In this document: one piece after another, positions 45,052-55,281 of the stretch
Numbering within the stretch: position 1 is the stretch's first letter
Layout of the letters: every line of letters begins with the position of its first letter
Assembly (NCBI GenBank): GCA_947489325.1
Contig: CANLDA010000011.1
Span: forward strand, 1 to 64,000
Length of the DNA: 64,000 nt
From: an uncultured Paracoccaceae bacterium
Lineage (GTDB): Bacteria; Pseudomonadota; Alphaproteobacteria; Rhodobacterales; Rhodobacteraceae
Reading direction: 5' to 3'
Notes under the pieces: generated by a model
Database searches by the model: none
Seen by the model: the letters and a program-made list of their open reading frames with translations, nothing else
Told to the model about the DNA's origin: nothing
Translations under genes and position numbers: made by a program

Positions 45052-45274
45052 ATCTTGCGGCTCCACTGTTTGTTTCCCAATTGATAGCACTGAGTGGACG
45101 CTTGGGACAGGTCATAGAAACACTGTTGTTCTGTACGAATATGTAAAAAACTCTAGACACTTGTGATCTGAGCGTTAGCGTGGGTTTCCAGACGATGTTG
45201 GGATGCATGATCTGACCTTGAAACGATATCATAGGATGAGTGTGCATAAAAACCTGAGCCATCCCTCTTTTACG

Positions 45275-46144
45275 ATGACACATTTGACGCCAGCATTTGG
45301 GGTCGAGTTGCACGACGTGGATTTAACAGCCCTTTGTGATGCACAGTCTTTTGCGCCTCTACGTGAGGTGTTTGAAGAGCATTCTGCAATTTTGATCAAG
45401 AATCAGCACATTACAGATGCACAACACATGGCACTTGGGCGTCTGTTTGGAGAGATTGAAGACCGGAATGCAGATATACGCACGCCGGATGATCCCCTTA
45501 CTGTATCACAAGTGTCGAATATTTGCCCTGACGGGTCGGTAACAGACCAGAGTGACATGCATAGTCTGCACCTAAAATCCAACATGCTTTGGCACGCCGA
45601 CAGTACCTTTATGCCGCGACCGGCCTTGACCAATATCTTGATTGGTCGTGTTGTCACCTCAATCGGAGGGGCGACGGAACTTGCGTCGACCCGCGCGGCT
45701 TGGGCTGACATGCCAGAGGAGAAAAAGGAAAAAATCCGTGGACGTGGCGTGTGGCATCGCTATTCTCACTCAAGAGCGAAGATATCAAAGGAACTGGCCA
45801 GCTTGCCAATGTTTCACAAATGGGACGATCAACACTGGAGATCGACCTGGACCAATCCCAAAAATGGCAAAGACGCATTGTATCTTGCATCTCATGCTTA
45901 TGCCGTGGATGGTTATGATGAAGATGATGGCGCAAAGTTGATTGATGAGATGATCGACTTTTGCACTCAAGAAGACTATGTATATCGCCATCAATGGCAG
46001 GAGGATGACGTTCTGATCTGGGACCAACGTGCAGTATTGCATCGGGGAACACCGTGGCCCGAGAACGAACCTCGCAAACTATCCAGCATTTGCGTATCCG
46101 CAAGTGACGAGGACGGACTAAACTCGTTACGAATGGATGCATGA
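45275..46144 (+). CDS. TauD/TfdA-family Fe(II)/2-oxoglutarate dioxygenase
   Basis: About 289 residues from ATG 45275, where the family N-terminus (LTPAFGVELHDVDLT) begins; ATG 45236 is an alternative and neither has a strong ribosome binding site. The metal triad is WHADSTF (His and Asp) and VLHRGTPW (His). The 2-oxoglutarate Arg lies in NEPRKLSSICV. It likely hydroxylates a small carboxylate or sulphonate and cleaves a C-heteroatom bond. It lies 91 bases before a peptide/opine-type binding protein gene, so the pair may share a nutrient role. Confidence 0.88.
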   Translation: MTHLTPAFGVELHDVDLTALCDAQSFAPLREVFEEHSAILIKNQHITDAQHMALGRLFGEIEDRNADIRTPDDPLTVSQVSNICPDGSVTDQSDMHSLHLKSNMLWHADSTFMPRPALTNILIGRVVTSIGGATELASTRAAWADMPEEKKEKIRGRGVWHRYSHSRAKISKELASLPMFHKWDDQHWRSTWTNPKNGKDALYLASHAYAVDGYDEDDGAKLIDEMIDFCTQEDYVYRHQWQEDDVLIWDQRAVLHRGTPWPENEPRKLSSICVSASDEDGLNSLRMDA

Positions 46145-46235
46145 AGGAATTGGCGTGCTTTCGGGTGCGTCAAAATAATGCAGCACAAGCTGCTTTAAAT
46201 TGGGCAATAGTCCCAGCACAACAGAGAGGATGAAC

Positions 46236-47897
46236 ATGGAATTTCTAACACGTAACGGCAAGCCGCTACCGCAGACCATTGTCGATTCGGCGAAAAAGGT
46301 TGGTGATGACGCGGTCAGCCGCCGTGAGTTTCTGGCGCTTGCCAGCTCTTTCGGCGCAACAGCTGCGACAGCATATGGCATGCTGGGTATGGCCGCACCC
46401 GCACAAGCGTCCGAAGGCGCCAAGCGCGGTGGCACGGTTCGCATTCAGCAAGAAGTGCGCGCACTTAAAGATCCGCGTACTTATGACTGGTCGCAAATTG
46501 CAAACTTCTCGCGTGGTTGGCTGGAATATCTTGTCAGCTATGAAAACGACGGCTCCTTCCAGCCTTATCTTCTGGAAAGCTGGGAAATCAACGACAACGC
46601 AACCGTGTATACACTGAATGTTCGTAAGGGCGTAAAGTGGAATAACGGTGATGATTTCACTGCCGAAGATGTTGCACGCAACGTTGCTGCATGGTGTGAC
46701 AAAGATGTGGAAGGCAACTCTATGGCCGGCCGCATGGGGACGCTTATCGATGCGGACACCAACAAGGCACTTGATGGTGCGATCGAGATTGTAGACAGCC
46801 ACACCGTACGTCTGAACCTGCCCAAGCCTGATATCTCATTGATTGCAGGTATGGCGGATTATCCTGCGGCAATCGTGCATTCTTCGCACGATGCAGCAAA
46901 TATGTTGACCAACCCTGTTGGCACAGGTCCGTACTCGCCAGAATCTCTTGAAGTTGGCGTTAAAGCTGTTCTCGTGCGTAACGAAGACCACGCATGGTGG
47001 GGTGGTGATAGCGGCGCCTATGTCGATCGTATCGAATATATCGATTATGGCACAGATCCAGCAGCATGGGTTGCGGCGGCGGAAGCCGAAGAAATCGACA
47101 TGCTGTATTCGGTTGATGGCGAATTCATCGACATCCTTGGAACGCTGGATGGCTGGAATCAGAACGACGTTGTCACCATGGCGACCATCGTTATTCGTCC
47201 AAACCAGTTGGCCGAAATTGATGGTGTAAAACCTTACGCGGACAAACGTGTACGTCAGGCGATTTCGATGGCTGTGGACAACAATGTTCTGCTGGAACTT
47301 GGGTATGACGGTCGTGGCGCGGTTGCAGACAACCACCACGTTGGTCCGGCACACCCTGACTTTGCTGACATCGGTCGCCCAACGCACAATCCAGGTGCGG
47401 CACTTGCCCTCATGAAAGAGGCAGGCATGGAAGATTATGAGCACGAGTTGCTTTCAATCGACGACGCATGGCGCAAAAACACCACCGATGCGGTTGCCGC
47501 GCAATTGCGTGATGCAGGTATCAAGGTAAAGCGCACAATTCTGCCGGGTTCTACCTTCTGGAATGACTGGGCGAAATATCCGTTCAGCTCTACCAACTGG
47601 AACCACCGCCCATTGGGTGTTCAAATTTGGGCGCTGGCCTATCGTTCCGGCGAAGCATGGAATGAATTTGGCTGGTCCAATGCCGATTTTGACGCAATTC
47701 TGGAAAAAGCTTTGGCCACTGCCGACATTGAAAAACGTCGTGAGCTGATGGCCGAAGGTGAGAAAATCATCCAGGACGAAGGCGTCACCATTCAGCCATA
47801 CTGGCGCGCGCTGGCCAACCACACGCGTGAAGGTCTGGTTGGTGGTAATCACCACATCTCATTTGAAATTCACCCTGCACGTCTTGGCTGGACCTGA
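46236..47897 (+). CDS. Orphan family 5 ABC solute-binding protein (Tat-exported)
   Basis: 553 residues from ATG 46236, with GAGAGG upstream. A twin-arginine signal ([13 protein letters not shown]) ends near APAQASEG. The mature protein is a family 5 peptide/opine/nickel binding protein: [49 protein letters not shown] and '[19 protein letters not shown]'. No permease or ATPase gene is adjacent, and a strong terminator follows, so it is transcribed without transport partners. Confidence 0.92.
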   Translation: MEFLTRNGKPLPQTIVDSAKKVGDDAVSRREFLALASSFGATAATAYGMLGMAAPAQASEGAKRGGTVRIQQEVRALKDPRTYDWSQIANFSRGWLEYLVSYENDGSFQPYLLESWEINDNATVYTLNVRKGVKWNNGDDFTAEDVARNVAAWCDKDVEGNSMAGRMGTLIDADTNKALDGAIEIVDSHTVRLNLPKPDISLIAGMADYPAAIVHSSHDAANMLTNPVGTGPYSPESLEVGVKAVLVRNEDHAWWGGDSGAYVDRIEYIDYGTDPAAWVAAAEAEEIDMLYSVDGEFIDILGTLDGWNQNDVVTMATIVIRPNQLAEIDGVKPYADKRVRQAISMAVDNNVLLELGYDGRGAVADNHHVGPAHPDFADIGRPTHNPGAALALMKEAGMEDYEHELLSIDDAWRKNTTDAVAAQLRDAGIKVKRTILPGSTFWNDWAKYPFSSTNWNHRPLGVQIWALAYRSGEAWNEFGWSNADFDAILEKALATADIEKRRELMAEGEKIIQDEGVTIQPYWRALANHTREGLVGGNHHISFEIHPARLGWT

Positions 47898-47914
47898 TTT
47901 TCAAATAACTAAAA

Positions 47915-47947
47915 GAAAGGGCCGCGAATTTCGCGGCCCTTTTTTAT
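47915..47947 (+). terminator. Rho-independent terminator after the family 5 binding protein gene
   Basis: Arms AAAGGGCCGCGA and TCGCGGCCCTTT with a short loop, then a T run. A near-identical core (AGGGCCGCG) occurs in the terminator at 39418-39448. Confidence 0.9.
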
Positions 47948-47966
47948 TGATGTATTGTCGAAAAAC

Positions 47967-49391
47967 TTAGCCAAAATGAAGAGTTTTGGCTTCCAGATAA
48001 TCCTCAAGCCCCAATTCACCACCTTCGCGGCCATTACCGGATTGTTTGTATCCACCAAAGGGTGAGCCATAGTTGAACCCACCGCCATTGATATGCACGG
48101 CACCGGCTCGCAGGCGGGAAGCCACGCGTTCTGCGCGGTCCGCATCACCTGTTTGCAGATAGGCGGCCAGCCCATAAGGCGTGTCATTGGCAATCTGAAC
48201 CGCGTCGGCCTCGTCCTCAAATGGAATAATCACCAGAACGGGGCCAAAAATTTCCTCACGTGCGATGCGCATTTGGTTGTTCACATCGGCAAACACAGTT
48301 GGTTTCACGAACCAGCCCTGTTCAAACCCTTCGGGTTTACCCAAACCGCCAGCAGCGACGCGTGCGCCTTCGTCCATGCCCATCTGAATCATGGCCTGCA
48401 CACGATCATATTGGATTTTGTCAAACAACGGCCCAATGTGATCGCCTTCTTGTGTCGGATCACCCACGGTTTGGCCTTGGGCGGCGCGGGCTGCGATGTC
48501 GACAACTTGATCGTACACGCTACGTTCTGCCAACATGCGGGTTGGAGCGTCACAGGATTGACCGGTGTTGTACATACATTCCAAAACAGATGCGGTGACG
48601 CGTTCCTCAAGATCGCAATCCCCAAAGACAACATTGGGGGATTTGCCCCCCAGTTCCAACGTCACACGTTTCACTGTGTCGGACGCATCGCGCGTGACGG
48701 CGGTACCTGCGCGCGTTGATCCGGTAAAGCTCATCATCTGAACGTCGGGATGGCGGGACATGGCAGAGCCAACAATCGGGCCTTCGCCGTAAATCAAATT
48801 GAACACCCCAGCAGGATACCCTGCGGCGGCGATAATTTCGGCGTAAATCTTAGCGGAAATCGGGGTGTGTTCGGATGGCTTCAGGATACAGGTGCACCCA
48901 GTGGCCAGTGCAGGCACAACCTTCAGCGCAATCTGGTTCATCGGCCAGTTCCAGGGCGTGATCAAACCGCATACCCCAATGGGTTCACGCACCATCACAT
49001 CGCCATTATCAAGCGTTTCACGTTCGACGAACTTTTCCAGCGCATCAATAAATCCCTGCAAATGGCCAACAGCCGCATCCGCCTGAGCTTCGCGCGCCAT
49101 GCTGATCGGTGCACCCATTTCGGCACTCATGGCTTGTGCCAAATCTTCAAAGCGTGCCTTGGTCTCATCCATCAAGCGATTCAGCAGCGCAAGGCGTTCT
49201 GTCTTGGATGTTTGAGAGAAGGTTTCAAAGGCCGTTTTGGCGGCCGCAACAGCGCGGTCTACATCTGCCTCGTTTCCCATAACCAAAGAACCGATTTGTT
49301 CGGCAGTGGCGGGATTCATAATGGGCATGGTTTCCTTGGAAACCGGATCAACCCATTCGCCGCCAATATAAAATTGGTGAATTTGTTGCAT
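47967..49391 (-). CDS. Aldehyde dehydrogenase family protein
   Basis: 474 residues from ATG 49391, with GGGAG six bases upstream; a longer frame to 49457 lacks support. The catalytic Cys280 is in NTGQSCDAPTRML, the Glu in TLELGGKSPNVVF, and the NAD motif is FTGSTRAGTAV. The C-terminus carries GAVHINGGGFNYGSPFGGYKQSGNGREGG in parts (VHINGGGFNYGSPFGG and YKQSGNGREGG). It should oxidise an aldehyde to its acid with NAD(P)+. It is convergent with the binding-protein gene. Confidence 0.93.
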   Translation of the reverse strand: MQQIHQFYIGGEWVDPVSKETMPIMNPATAEQIGSLVMGNEADVDRAVAAAKTAFETFSQTSKTERLALLNRLMDETKARFEDLAQAMSAEMGAPISMAREAQADAAVGHLQGFIDALEKFVERETLDNGDVMVREPIGVCGLITPWNWPMNQIALKVVPALATGCTCILKPSEHTPISAKIYAEIIAAAGYPAGVFNLIYGEGPIVGSAMSRHPDVQMMSFTGSTRAGTAVTRDASDTVKRVTLELGGKSPNVVFGDCDLEERVTASVLECMYNTGQSCDAPTRMLAERSVYDQVVDIAARAAQGQTVGDPTQEGDHIGPLFDKIQYDRVQAMIQMGMDEGARVAAGGLGKPEGFEQGWFVKPTVFADVNNQMRIAREEIFGPVLVIIPFEDEADAVQIANDTPYGLAAYLQTGDADRAERVASRLRAGAVHINGGGFNYGSPFGGYKQSGNGREGGELGLEDYLEAKTLHFG

Positions 49392-49526
49392 GCGCTTCTC
49401 CCTGTGTTGCGCGTGAAATGCGATGCAAAGTGATGCCGATAGAAATTCGGAATGCAAACACTTTCGATAGCAGACCTTGAATTAGGACTACATTCCTGTG
49501 CACCACTTGAAAATCAGGATGTCATG

Positions 49527-50867
49527 TCAGCTGATTGCGCGAATTTCGGTTTCGATGGCATTCATGACGTCATCCAGCAAGGTGCTGTCCATCGCTTCGA
49601 CCATGATCCGAATAAGCGGCTCTGTACCGGATGGGCGCACAAGCACGCGACCGATGTCGGCAAGACGCGCCTCTCCATCTGCAATGGCGGCCTGAACTTT
49701 GTCATTTGCCAAAGGGTCACTGCCGGACGCAAACCGAACATTGCGAAGTTTTTGCGGAACGGGTTCAAAAACCCGCGCCAGTTCACTGGCTTTGCGTCCA
49801 GTGTCAGCCATGGCAGCCAAAAATTGCAAACCAGCAACCAGCCCATCGCCGGTGGTGCCGTAATCGGTCATCACAATATGCCCAGATTGTTCACCACCAA
49901 GGTTAAATCCGTTCTGGCGCATCCGCTCGACAACATATCTGTCGCCGACATTGGTGCGTTCAAGATTTATACCCAGACCGTTTAGGTGCTGTTCCAACCC
50001 CAGATTGGACATCACAGTCGCCACAAGCGCCTTACCTGCGAGCGTACCTTTTTCTGCCCAACGTGTCGCTAGCAATGCCATGATCTGATCGCCGTCTGCC
50101 ACATTGCCTTTTTCGTCGATCAACAACACGCGGTCGGCATCACCATCCAAGCAAATGCCCAGATCTGCGCGGGTTTCGCGTACTTTTCGTATGGCAGTGG
50201 CAGGGTGGGTAGAGCCACATTCATCGTTGATATTGGTGCCATCCGGGGAAATTCCTATAGGAATGACGTCAGCCCCTAGTTCCCACAGCACGGTAGGTGC
50301 CGCACGATAGGCCGCCCCATTTGCACAATCCAGCACCACACGTAAACCATCCAGTTGCAAGTCGTTCGGAAATACCTTTTTGGCATATTCGACATAGCGC
50401 CCAATCGCATCATCCAACCGCTTGGCGCGCCCAATGGATTCGGGTTTGGCCGGGATTGGACCTTTGTTCATGATTGCTTCGATTTCGGTTTCGGCAACAT
50501 CCGAGAGTTTGAACCCGTCAGGGCCGAAGAATTTAATCCCATTGTCGGTGGCGGGATTGTGGCTTGCAGAAATCATCACACCAACATCAGCACGCATGGA
50601 TCGCGTCAAATACCCAACGCCGGGCGTTGGCACGGGGCCAAGAAGGAACACGTTCATCCCTGTGGACGTGAAGCCGGCAGTCAGGGCATTTTCGATCATA
50701 TAACCGGACAGGCGTGTATCTTTGCCAATCACCACCCGGTGCTCATTCTGGTCACGACGAAAATACCGCCCAGCCGCAGCACCCAATTGCATCGCGATTT
50801 CAGCGGTCATCGGATAAGTGTTGGCTTCGCCACGAACGCCATCGGTTCCAAATAGTGAACGGCTCAA
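49527..50867 (-). CDS. glmM: Phosphoglucosamine mutase
   Basis: 446 residues. The active-site phosphoserine is in [18 protein letters not shown], the Mg-binding loop is [11 protein letters not shown], the sugar-binding loop GGEQSGHI, and the phosphate-binding loop [15 protein letters not shown]. It converts glucosamine-6-phosphate to glucosamine-1-phosphate for peptidoglycan and LPS synthesis. It is divergent from nadA. Confidence 0.96.
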   Translation of the reverse strand: MSRSLFGTDGVRGEANTYPMTAEIAMQLGAAAGRYFRRDQNEHRVVIGKDTRLSGYMIENALTAGFTSTGMNVFLLGPVPTPGVGYLTRSMRADVGVMISASHNPATDNGIKFFGPDGFKLSDVAETEIEAIMNKGPIPAKPESIGRAKRLDDAIGRYVEYAKKVFPNDLQLDGLRVVLDCANGAAYRAAPTVLWELGADVIPIGISPDGTNINDECGSTHPATAIRKVRETRADLGICLDGDADRVLLIDEKGNVADGDQIMALLATRWAEKGTLAGKALVATVMSNLGLEQHLNGLGINLERTNVGDRYVVERMRQNGFNLGGEQSGHIVMTDYGTTGDGLVAGLQFLAAMADTGRKASELARVFEPVPQKLRNVRFASGSDPLANDKVQAAIADGEARLADIGRVLVRPSGTEPLIRIMVEAMDSTLLDDVMNAIETEIRAIS

Positions 50868-51077
50868 GGTCGAAAATCTCCAATTGTCTTAAGACTGAAT
50901 GCCAGATCAACACCCTAAACGAAAGTCCTGAGGGCTGTCATCGTGCGGTGATCGGCAGAAAAATGTGTCCTAACAGTGAATTGTTGGCGTAAACATGACC
51001 GGAATTGGAATTTCAACTGGTTTCCAATTGGCGCCACGTGTATGGAATCTCGCCAAACACTCTGGTGAGGACACCCG

Positions 51078-52127
51078 TTGCTTGATATTCCAGTGATGCG
51101 CTCTGCGCTGGCCGAAAAATATGATCTTGCGCCATCGACCCAACTAGCCGAGTCGATGAATGACATCTATTCGCGCATGGATCGTGTGATTTCTCCTGTC
51201 GATTGGGCCATTTATGCGCCTTATGTCGCGGCGATCAATAAACTGAAAAAAGAAAAAGACGCAGTGATTCTGGCGCATAACTATATGACGCCTGATATTT
51301 ATCACGGTGTGTCTGATTTCGTTGGCGACAGCCTGCAACTGGCAATCAAGGCGACCGAGGTGCAGGAGCAGGTTATCGTGCAGTGCGGTGTGCATTTCAT
51401 GGCTGAGACGTCCAAAATTCTTAATCCGGCCAAGACTGTTTTGATTCCTGATTCTGAGGCCGGGTGTTCTTTGGCAGAATCCATCACAGCCGAAGGCGTG
51501 GCCGAGATGCGCGCAAAATACCCCGGTGCGCCTGTGGTCAGTTATGTCAACACCACTGCTGAGGTGAAGGCGGCATCCGACATTTGCTGTACCTCTGCCA
51601 ACGCTGTGCAAATCGTGGACGCGATGGAGTCTGACACTGTGATTATGACACCGGATCAGTATTTGGCGCAGAACGTTGCCAACCTGTCCAAGAAAAAGGT
51701 CGTTTTTTGGGAAGGGTCATGCATTGTGCACGAACTTTACACCGCTGATGATCTGCGCGCCTATCGCGAGTATGAGCCCGATATCAAAATCATTGCGCAT
51801 CCTGAGTGCACGCCCGATGTTGTTGCAGAGGCTGATTTCACAGGTTCCACAAGCGGTATCGTGGGCTGGATTCACGAGCATAAGCCACAAAAGGCGATGC
51901 TGGTTACGGAATGCTCGATGGCATCCAATATTGCGGATGAATTGCCTGAGGTCGAATTCTCTAAGCCCTGCAATATGTGCCCCTATATGAAAAAGATCAC
52001 GTTGGAGAAAATCCTGTGGTCATTGCACACCATGCAAGAAGAAGTCGTGGTGGATCTTGAGGTCGCGGCAAAAGCCCGCCTTGCGGTAGAGCGCATGATC
52101 GATCTTAGCAAAAAACTGGGATTGTAA
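51078..52127 (+). CDS. nadA: Quinolinate synthase
   Basis: 349 residues. TTG 51078 is preceded by GAGGA at a normal distance and gives the N-terminus (MLDIPVMRSALAEKYDLAP) usual in relatives; ATG 51096 is an alternative. The 4Fe-4S ligands are the Cys in VQCGVHFMAE, one Cys of DICCTSANAV and a Cys in KPCNMCPYMK. Substrate motifs LAHNYMTPDIY and VGDSLQLA are present. It condenses iminoaspartate with dihydroxyacetone phosphate. First gene of nadABC. Confidence 0.95.
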   Translation: MLDIPVMRSALAEKYDLAPSTQLAESMNDIYSRMDRVISPVDWAIYAPYVAAINKLKKEKDAVILAHNYMTPDIYHGVSDFVGDSLQLAIKATEVQEQVIVQCGVHFMAETSKILNPAKTVLIPDSEAGCSLAESITAEGVAEMRAKYPGAPVVSYVNTTAEVKAASDICCTSANAVQIVDAMESDTVIMTPDQYLAQNVANLSKKKVVFWEGSCIVHELYTADDLRAYREYEPDIKIIAHPECTPDVVAEADFTGSTSGIVGWIHEHKPQKAMLVTECSMASNIADELPEVEFSKPCNMCPYMKKITLEKILWSLHTMQEEVVVDLEVAAKARLAVERMIDLSKKLGL

Positions 52128-52133
52128 CCCAAC

Positions 52134-53702
52134 GTGGGCACCTCTATTCAAACCGATCGTGTCGTGATCGTCGGCGCGGGCCTTGGTGCTCTTTATGCAG
52201 CGCTCAATCTTGCGCCGCGCCCGGTATTGATGATTTCGCCGGAAATGCTGGGTAAGGGCGCAAGTTCTGCTTGGGCGCAGGGTGGGGTGGCGGCCGCGAT
52301 GGGCGATCATGACAGCCCAGAGGCCCACGCGCGAGATACGGTGAAGGCGGGGGCCGGCACAGTGGATGCCGCCATCGCCCAGAAAGTCACCCAGGATGCG
52401 CGTGACCATATTGTCGATTTGACCAATCTTGGCACGCCATTTGATCGGACTGCTGATGGTGGGTATGTCATGAGTCGCGAAGCTGCCCACAGCGTGGCAC
52501 GTGTGGTGCGGGTCAAAGGCGATCAGGCCGGTGCACAGATCATGGAAACCTTGATCGAGGCCGTGCACGCGATTCCGTCGGTGCAAGTGATCGAAGGAGC
52601 CTTGGCCTCGGGACTGGAAACCAAAGATGGCACAGTCACCGGTGTCTGGATCGAAAGTGCTGATTTTGCGTCAGAACCTGTGTTGGTGCGCTCTCCTGCC
52701 ATTTTGATGGCAGGCGGTGGGTCAGGTGGATTGTTTGCGTTGACCACCAATCCCCCCCGCATTCGTGGGCAGGTCATCGGTATGGCAGCCCGCGCAGGGG
52801 CGAATGTCGCGGACCCTGAGTTCGTGCAATTTCACCCTACGGCGATTGATATGGGCGAAGACCCAGCTCCGTTGGCAACCGAAGCGTTGCGCGGGGAGGG
52901 AGCCATCTTGATAAACAAGGATGGCGCGCGCTTTATGCAGGGCGAACATCCCGACGCCGAACTTGCCCCACGAGATATTGTGGCCCGTGCTATCTTTGCG
53001 CAAACACAGGCTGGCAATCGTCCTGTATTGGACACGCGTGGGGCGTTGGGCGCAACGATCCTGATGAATTTTCCGGCTGTGGCTGAGGCCTGCGCCCGGG
53101 GCGGCATTGATCCCGTGGCGGATACCATCCCTGTGGCCGCTGCTGCCCATTATCACATGGGTGGCATTGCAGCCGATGATAAGGGGCGCACAAGCCTTGC
53201 AAATCTTTGGGTCTGCGGAGAGGCCGCATCCACTGGGCTGCATGGTGCCAATCGCCTTGCGTCCAATGGTTTGCTTGAGGCGCTGGTTTTTGCGCGCACC
53301 TGTGCGCAGGATATTCAGGCAACCACTGAAGGTGCCACTGATGCACCTGAGGTCAGAATTTCATTCGATACCGACGGAACCTTGCCCGATGCAACCGCCG
53401 TGCAACGGCTGCGCGATGTTATGACCAACCACGTGGGTGTTGTACGCACGCGGGCTGGCTTAACAAAAGCCCTGCAAGAGATCGCGTCACTGGAACAAGA
53501 ATTTGGCGCAAACGACAGCTTTTTGAATATGACATCAACTGCCACATTGATCGCCGCCGCTGCGTTGGCGCGCACCGAATCCCGTGGTGGTCATTACCGA
53601 CGCGATTTTCCCGATGCAGACCCTGCGCAGGCGCATCGTACCGTTCTTACATTGGCGCAGGCCGTGGCCTTGCGTAACACTCTGACAGAGGCCCCTTCAT
53701 GA
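52134..53702 (+). CDS. nadB: L-aspartate oxidase
   Basis: 522 residues from GTG 52134, six bases after nadA. FAD motif VVIVGAGLGALYAALNL, then SSAWAQGGVAAAMG, FVQFHPTAI, EALRGEGAILIN and AAAHYHMGGIA, all of the NadB/succinate dehydrogenase flavoprotein fold. It oxidises aspartate to iminoaspartate for NadA. It overlaps nadC by four bases. Confidence 0.95.
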   Translation: MGTSIQTDRVVIVGAGLGALYAALNLAPRPVLMISPEMLGKGASSAWAQGGVAAAMGDHDSPEAHARDTVKAGAGTVDAAIAQKVTQDARDHIVDLTNLGTPFDRTADGGYVMSREAAHSVARVVRVKGDQAGAQIMETLIEAVHAIPSVQVIEGALASGLETKDGTVTGVWIESADFASEPVLVRSPAILMAGGGSGGLFALTTNPPRIRGQVIGMAARAGANVADPEFVQFHPTAIDMGEDPAPLATEALRGEGAILINKDGARFMQGEHPDAELAPRDIVARAIFAQTQAGNRPVLDTRGALGATILMNFPAVAEACARGGIDPVADTIPVAAAAHYHMGGIAADDKGRTSLANLWVCGEAASTGLHGANRLASNGLLEALVFARTCAQDIQATTEGATDAPEVRISFDTDGTLPDATAVQRLRDVMTNHVGVVRTRAGLTKALQEIASLEQEFGANDSFLNMTSTATLIAAAALARTESRGGHYRRDFPDADPAQAHRTVLTLAQAVALRNTLTEAPS

Positions 53703-54550
53703 CCCATGTTCCCGCTCTTCCTGATTTGGTTTTGGAACCCATGATCCGCGCGGCCCTGATCGAAGATATGGGGCAATATGGCGATGTGACCACGGCGGCG
53801 GTGGTTGATCCGGAAACTACATATGATGCCGCGATCAATGCGCGTGGCGACGGGTTTGTTTCGGGCATGCAGGTTGCCACCATTGCCTTTCGCCTTGTCG
53901 ATCCCAATTTGACAGTCACGCCAACTGTTCGCGATGGGCAGGCCTGTAAGGCGGGCCAAACCTTGATGCGCATTCAGGGATCTGCGGCGTCGATTTTGTC
54001 GGCAGAACGCGTGGCCTTAAATTTCGCTGGCCGCCTGTGTGGGATTGCCACCAAGACCGCGCAATTCGTGGCCCAAACCAAAGGCAGCGACACCCGCATC
54101 ACTTGCACACGTAAAACCACGCCGGGCCTGCGGATCGTTGAAAAACAGGCTGTCTTGCATGGTGGTGGTTTCAATCACCGCTTTAGCCTGTCTGATGCGA
54201 TCATGATCAAGGACAATCACATCGCCGCCGCTGGGGGTGTCGCTGAGGTTCTGAAGGCGGCACGCGCGCGGGCCTCGCACATGCTGCGGATCGAAATCGA
54301 GGTGGACACGCTGGAACAGTTGGACATTGTGCTGGCCACAGGTGGTGCAGATGTTGTGTTGCTGGACAACATGTCAACTGATGACATGCGCCAGGCGGTT
54401 GAAACGGTAAGCGGGCGTTTGGTGGTCGAAGCATCCGGCAATATGACGTTGGATCGTATCGCCGAAGTTTGCGCGACAGGCGTTGATTACATCTCTTCAG
54501 GTGCGCTGACGCATTCGGCCAAAACACTGGATCTTGGGATGGATTTCTAA
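53699..54550 (+). CDS. nadC: Nicotinate-nucleotide pyrophosphorylase (carboxylating)
   Basis: 283 residues, ATGA overlap with nadB. The signature TCTRKTTPGLRIVEKQAVLH with Arg and Lys substrate contacts is followed by GGGFNHRFSLSDAIMIKDNH. The C-terminal IEVDTLEQL, LLDNMS and VEASGNM barrel motifs follow. It turns quinolinate and PRPP into nicotinate mononucleotide, completing the de novo NAD operon. Confidence 0.96.
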   Translation: MTHVPALPDLVLEPMIRAALIEDMGQYGDVTTAAVVDPETTYDAAINARGDGFVSGMQVATIAFRLVDPNLTVTPTVRDGQACKAGQTLMRIQGSAASILSAERVALNFAGRLCGIATKTAQFVAQTKGSDTRITCTRKTTPGLRIVEKQAVLHGGGFNHRFSLSDAIMIKDNHIAAAGGVAEVLKAARARASHMLRIEIEVDTLEQLDIVLATGGADVVLLDNMSTDDMRQAVETVSGRLVVEASGNMTLDRIAEVCATGVDYISSGALTHSAKTLDLGMDF

Positions 54551-54576
54551 CACCGACGGCAAAGTAAATCAGCTGA

Positions 54577-55281
54577 TCAAAGCACCTTGATCACATCCTT
54601 GTCGATGCCCAACATATATCCACGGCGTGCGATGTTTTTCACCAACAACTCGCTGACCATTTGATTGCCAAGAGAATCGCGGAGGCGCTTAATCCGCGTT
54701 GCCCCGGCGGCCTCGTCACAGTCGGCTTGAGATTTCCCGGAAATCACTGCTTCGATCTCTATTCCGGACAAAACGTCGTCATCCATGCGAGCCTCTGCCA
54801 GAACCGAAAGTGTTTCCATCGCGGCATCTGTCAGCTTGAACCCCATGTTGTTGAGGTAAACCTTTTTCTCTTCTCGGCTGATCAACAGGGAATTCACTTG
54901 AATGCCCGAGCGTTCAATCTGTGCCATACGACGGTTCATCACGACCAACATCACCAGAAACACTAAGGCTGCGATCATCATGCCAGTGGCAAACACCAAC
55001 AGGATAAAAATCACTGTGCGATAGCTTGCCAATGTGTCAGAAAATGCAGTGCCCGACTGTGCAAGAATTTCAAGCAGCTTGATTTCCGCTTGTGTGGTCA
55101 GATCATCGTTTTCCACGAATATCCGCTCCACACGCATGTTGAATGCATTGGCGTCTGGCAATGTGGCAAACAGCCAGATCGCTGCCCCCAATAGGATGAC
55201 AACGATGGCTGCAATTCCAATGGTAACAACCCGTCCGCCAAATTGGCGCGCCTCAATAGCGGAGGAAGAATTTTCCTGCAC
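54577..55281 (-). CDS. Membrane-anchored winged-helix (OmpR/ToxR-like) protein
   Basis: 234 residues from GTG 55281, which has AGGAAAG upstream; the frame is open to 55329. It overlaps the upstream small gene by about 29 bases. Two membrane segments are seen near residues 18-40 (VVTIGIAAIVVILLGAAIWL) and 89-113 (VIFILLVFATGMMIAALVFL), with a loop of about 48 residues. After a coiled or charged linker comes a pattern like an OmpR winged helix: KKVYLNNMGFKLTDAAMETL, an acidic stretch, then GATRIKRLRDSLGNQM and IARRGYMLGID. The GYxL wing and RLRxxLG recognition helix are characteristic. The N-terminus would be cytoplasmic, so the C-terminal DNA-binding domain would also face the cytoplasm. Function unknown. 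Confidence 0.75.
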   Translation of the reverse strand: MQENSSSAIEARQFGGRVVTIGIAAIVVILLGAAIWLFATLPDANAFNMRVERIFVENDDLTTQAEIKLLEILAQSGTAFSDTLASYRTVIFILLVFATGMMIAALVFLVMLVVMNRRMAQIERSGIQVNSLLISREEKKVYLNNMGFKLTDAAMETLSVLAEARMDDDVLSGIEIEAVISGKSQADCDEAAGATRIKRLRDSLGNQMVSELLVKNIARRGYMLGIDKDVIKVL

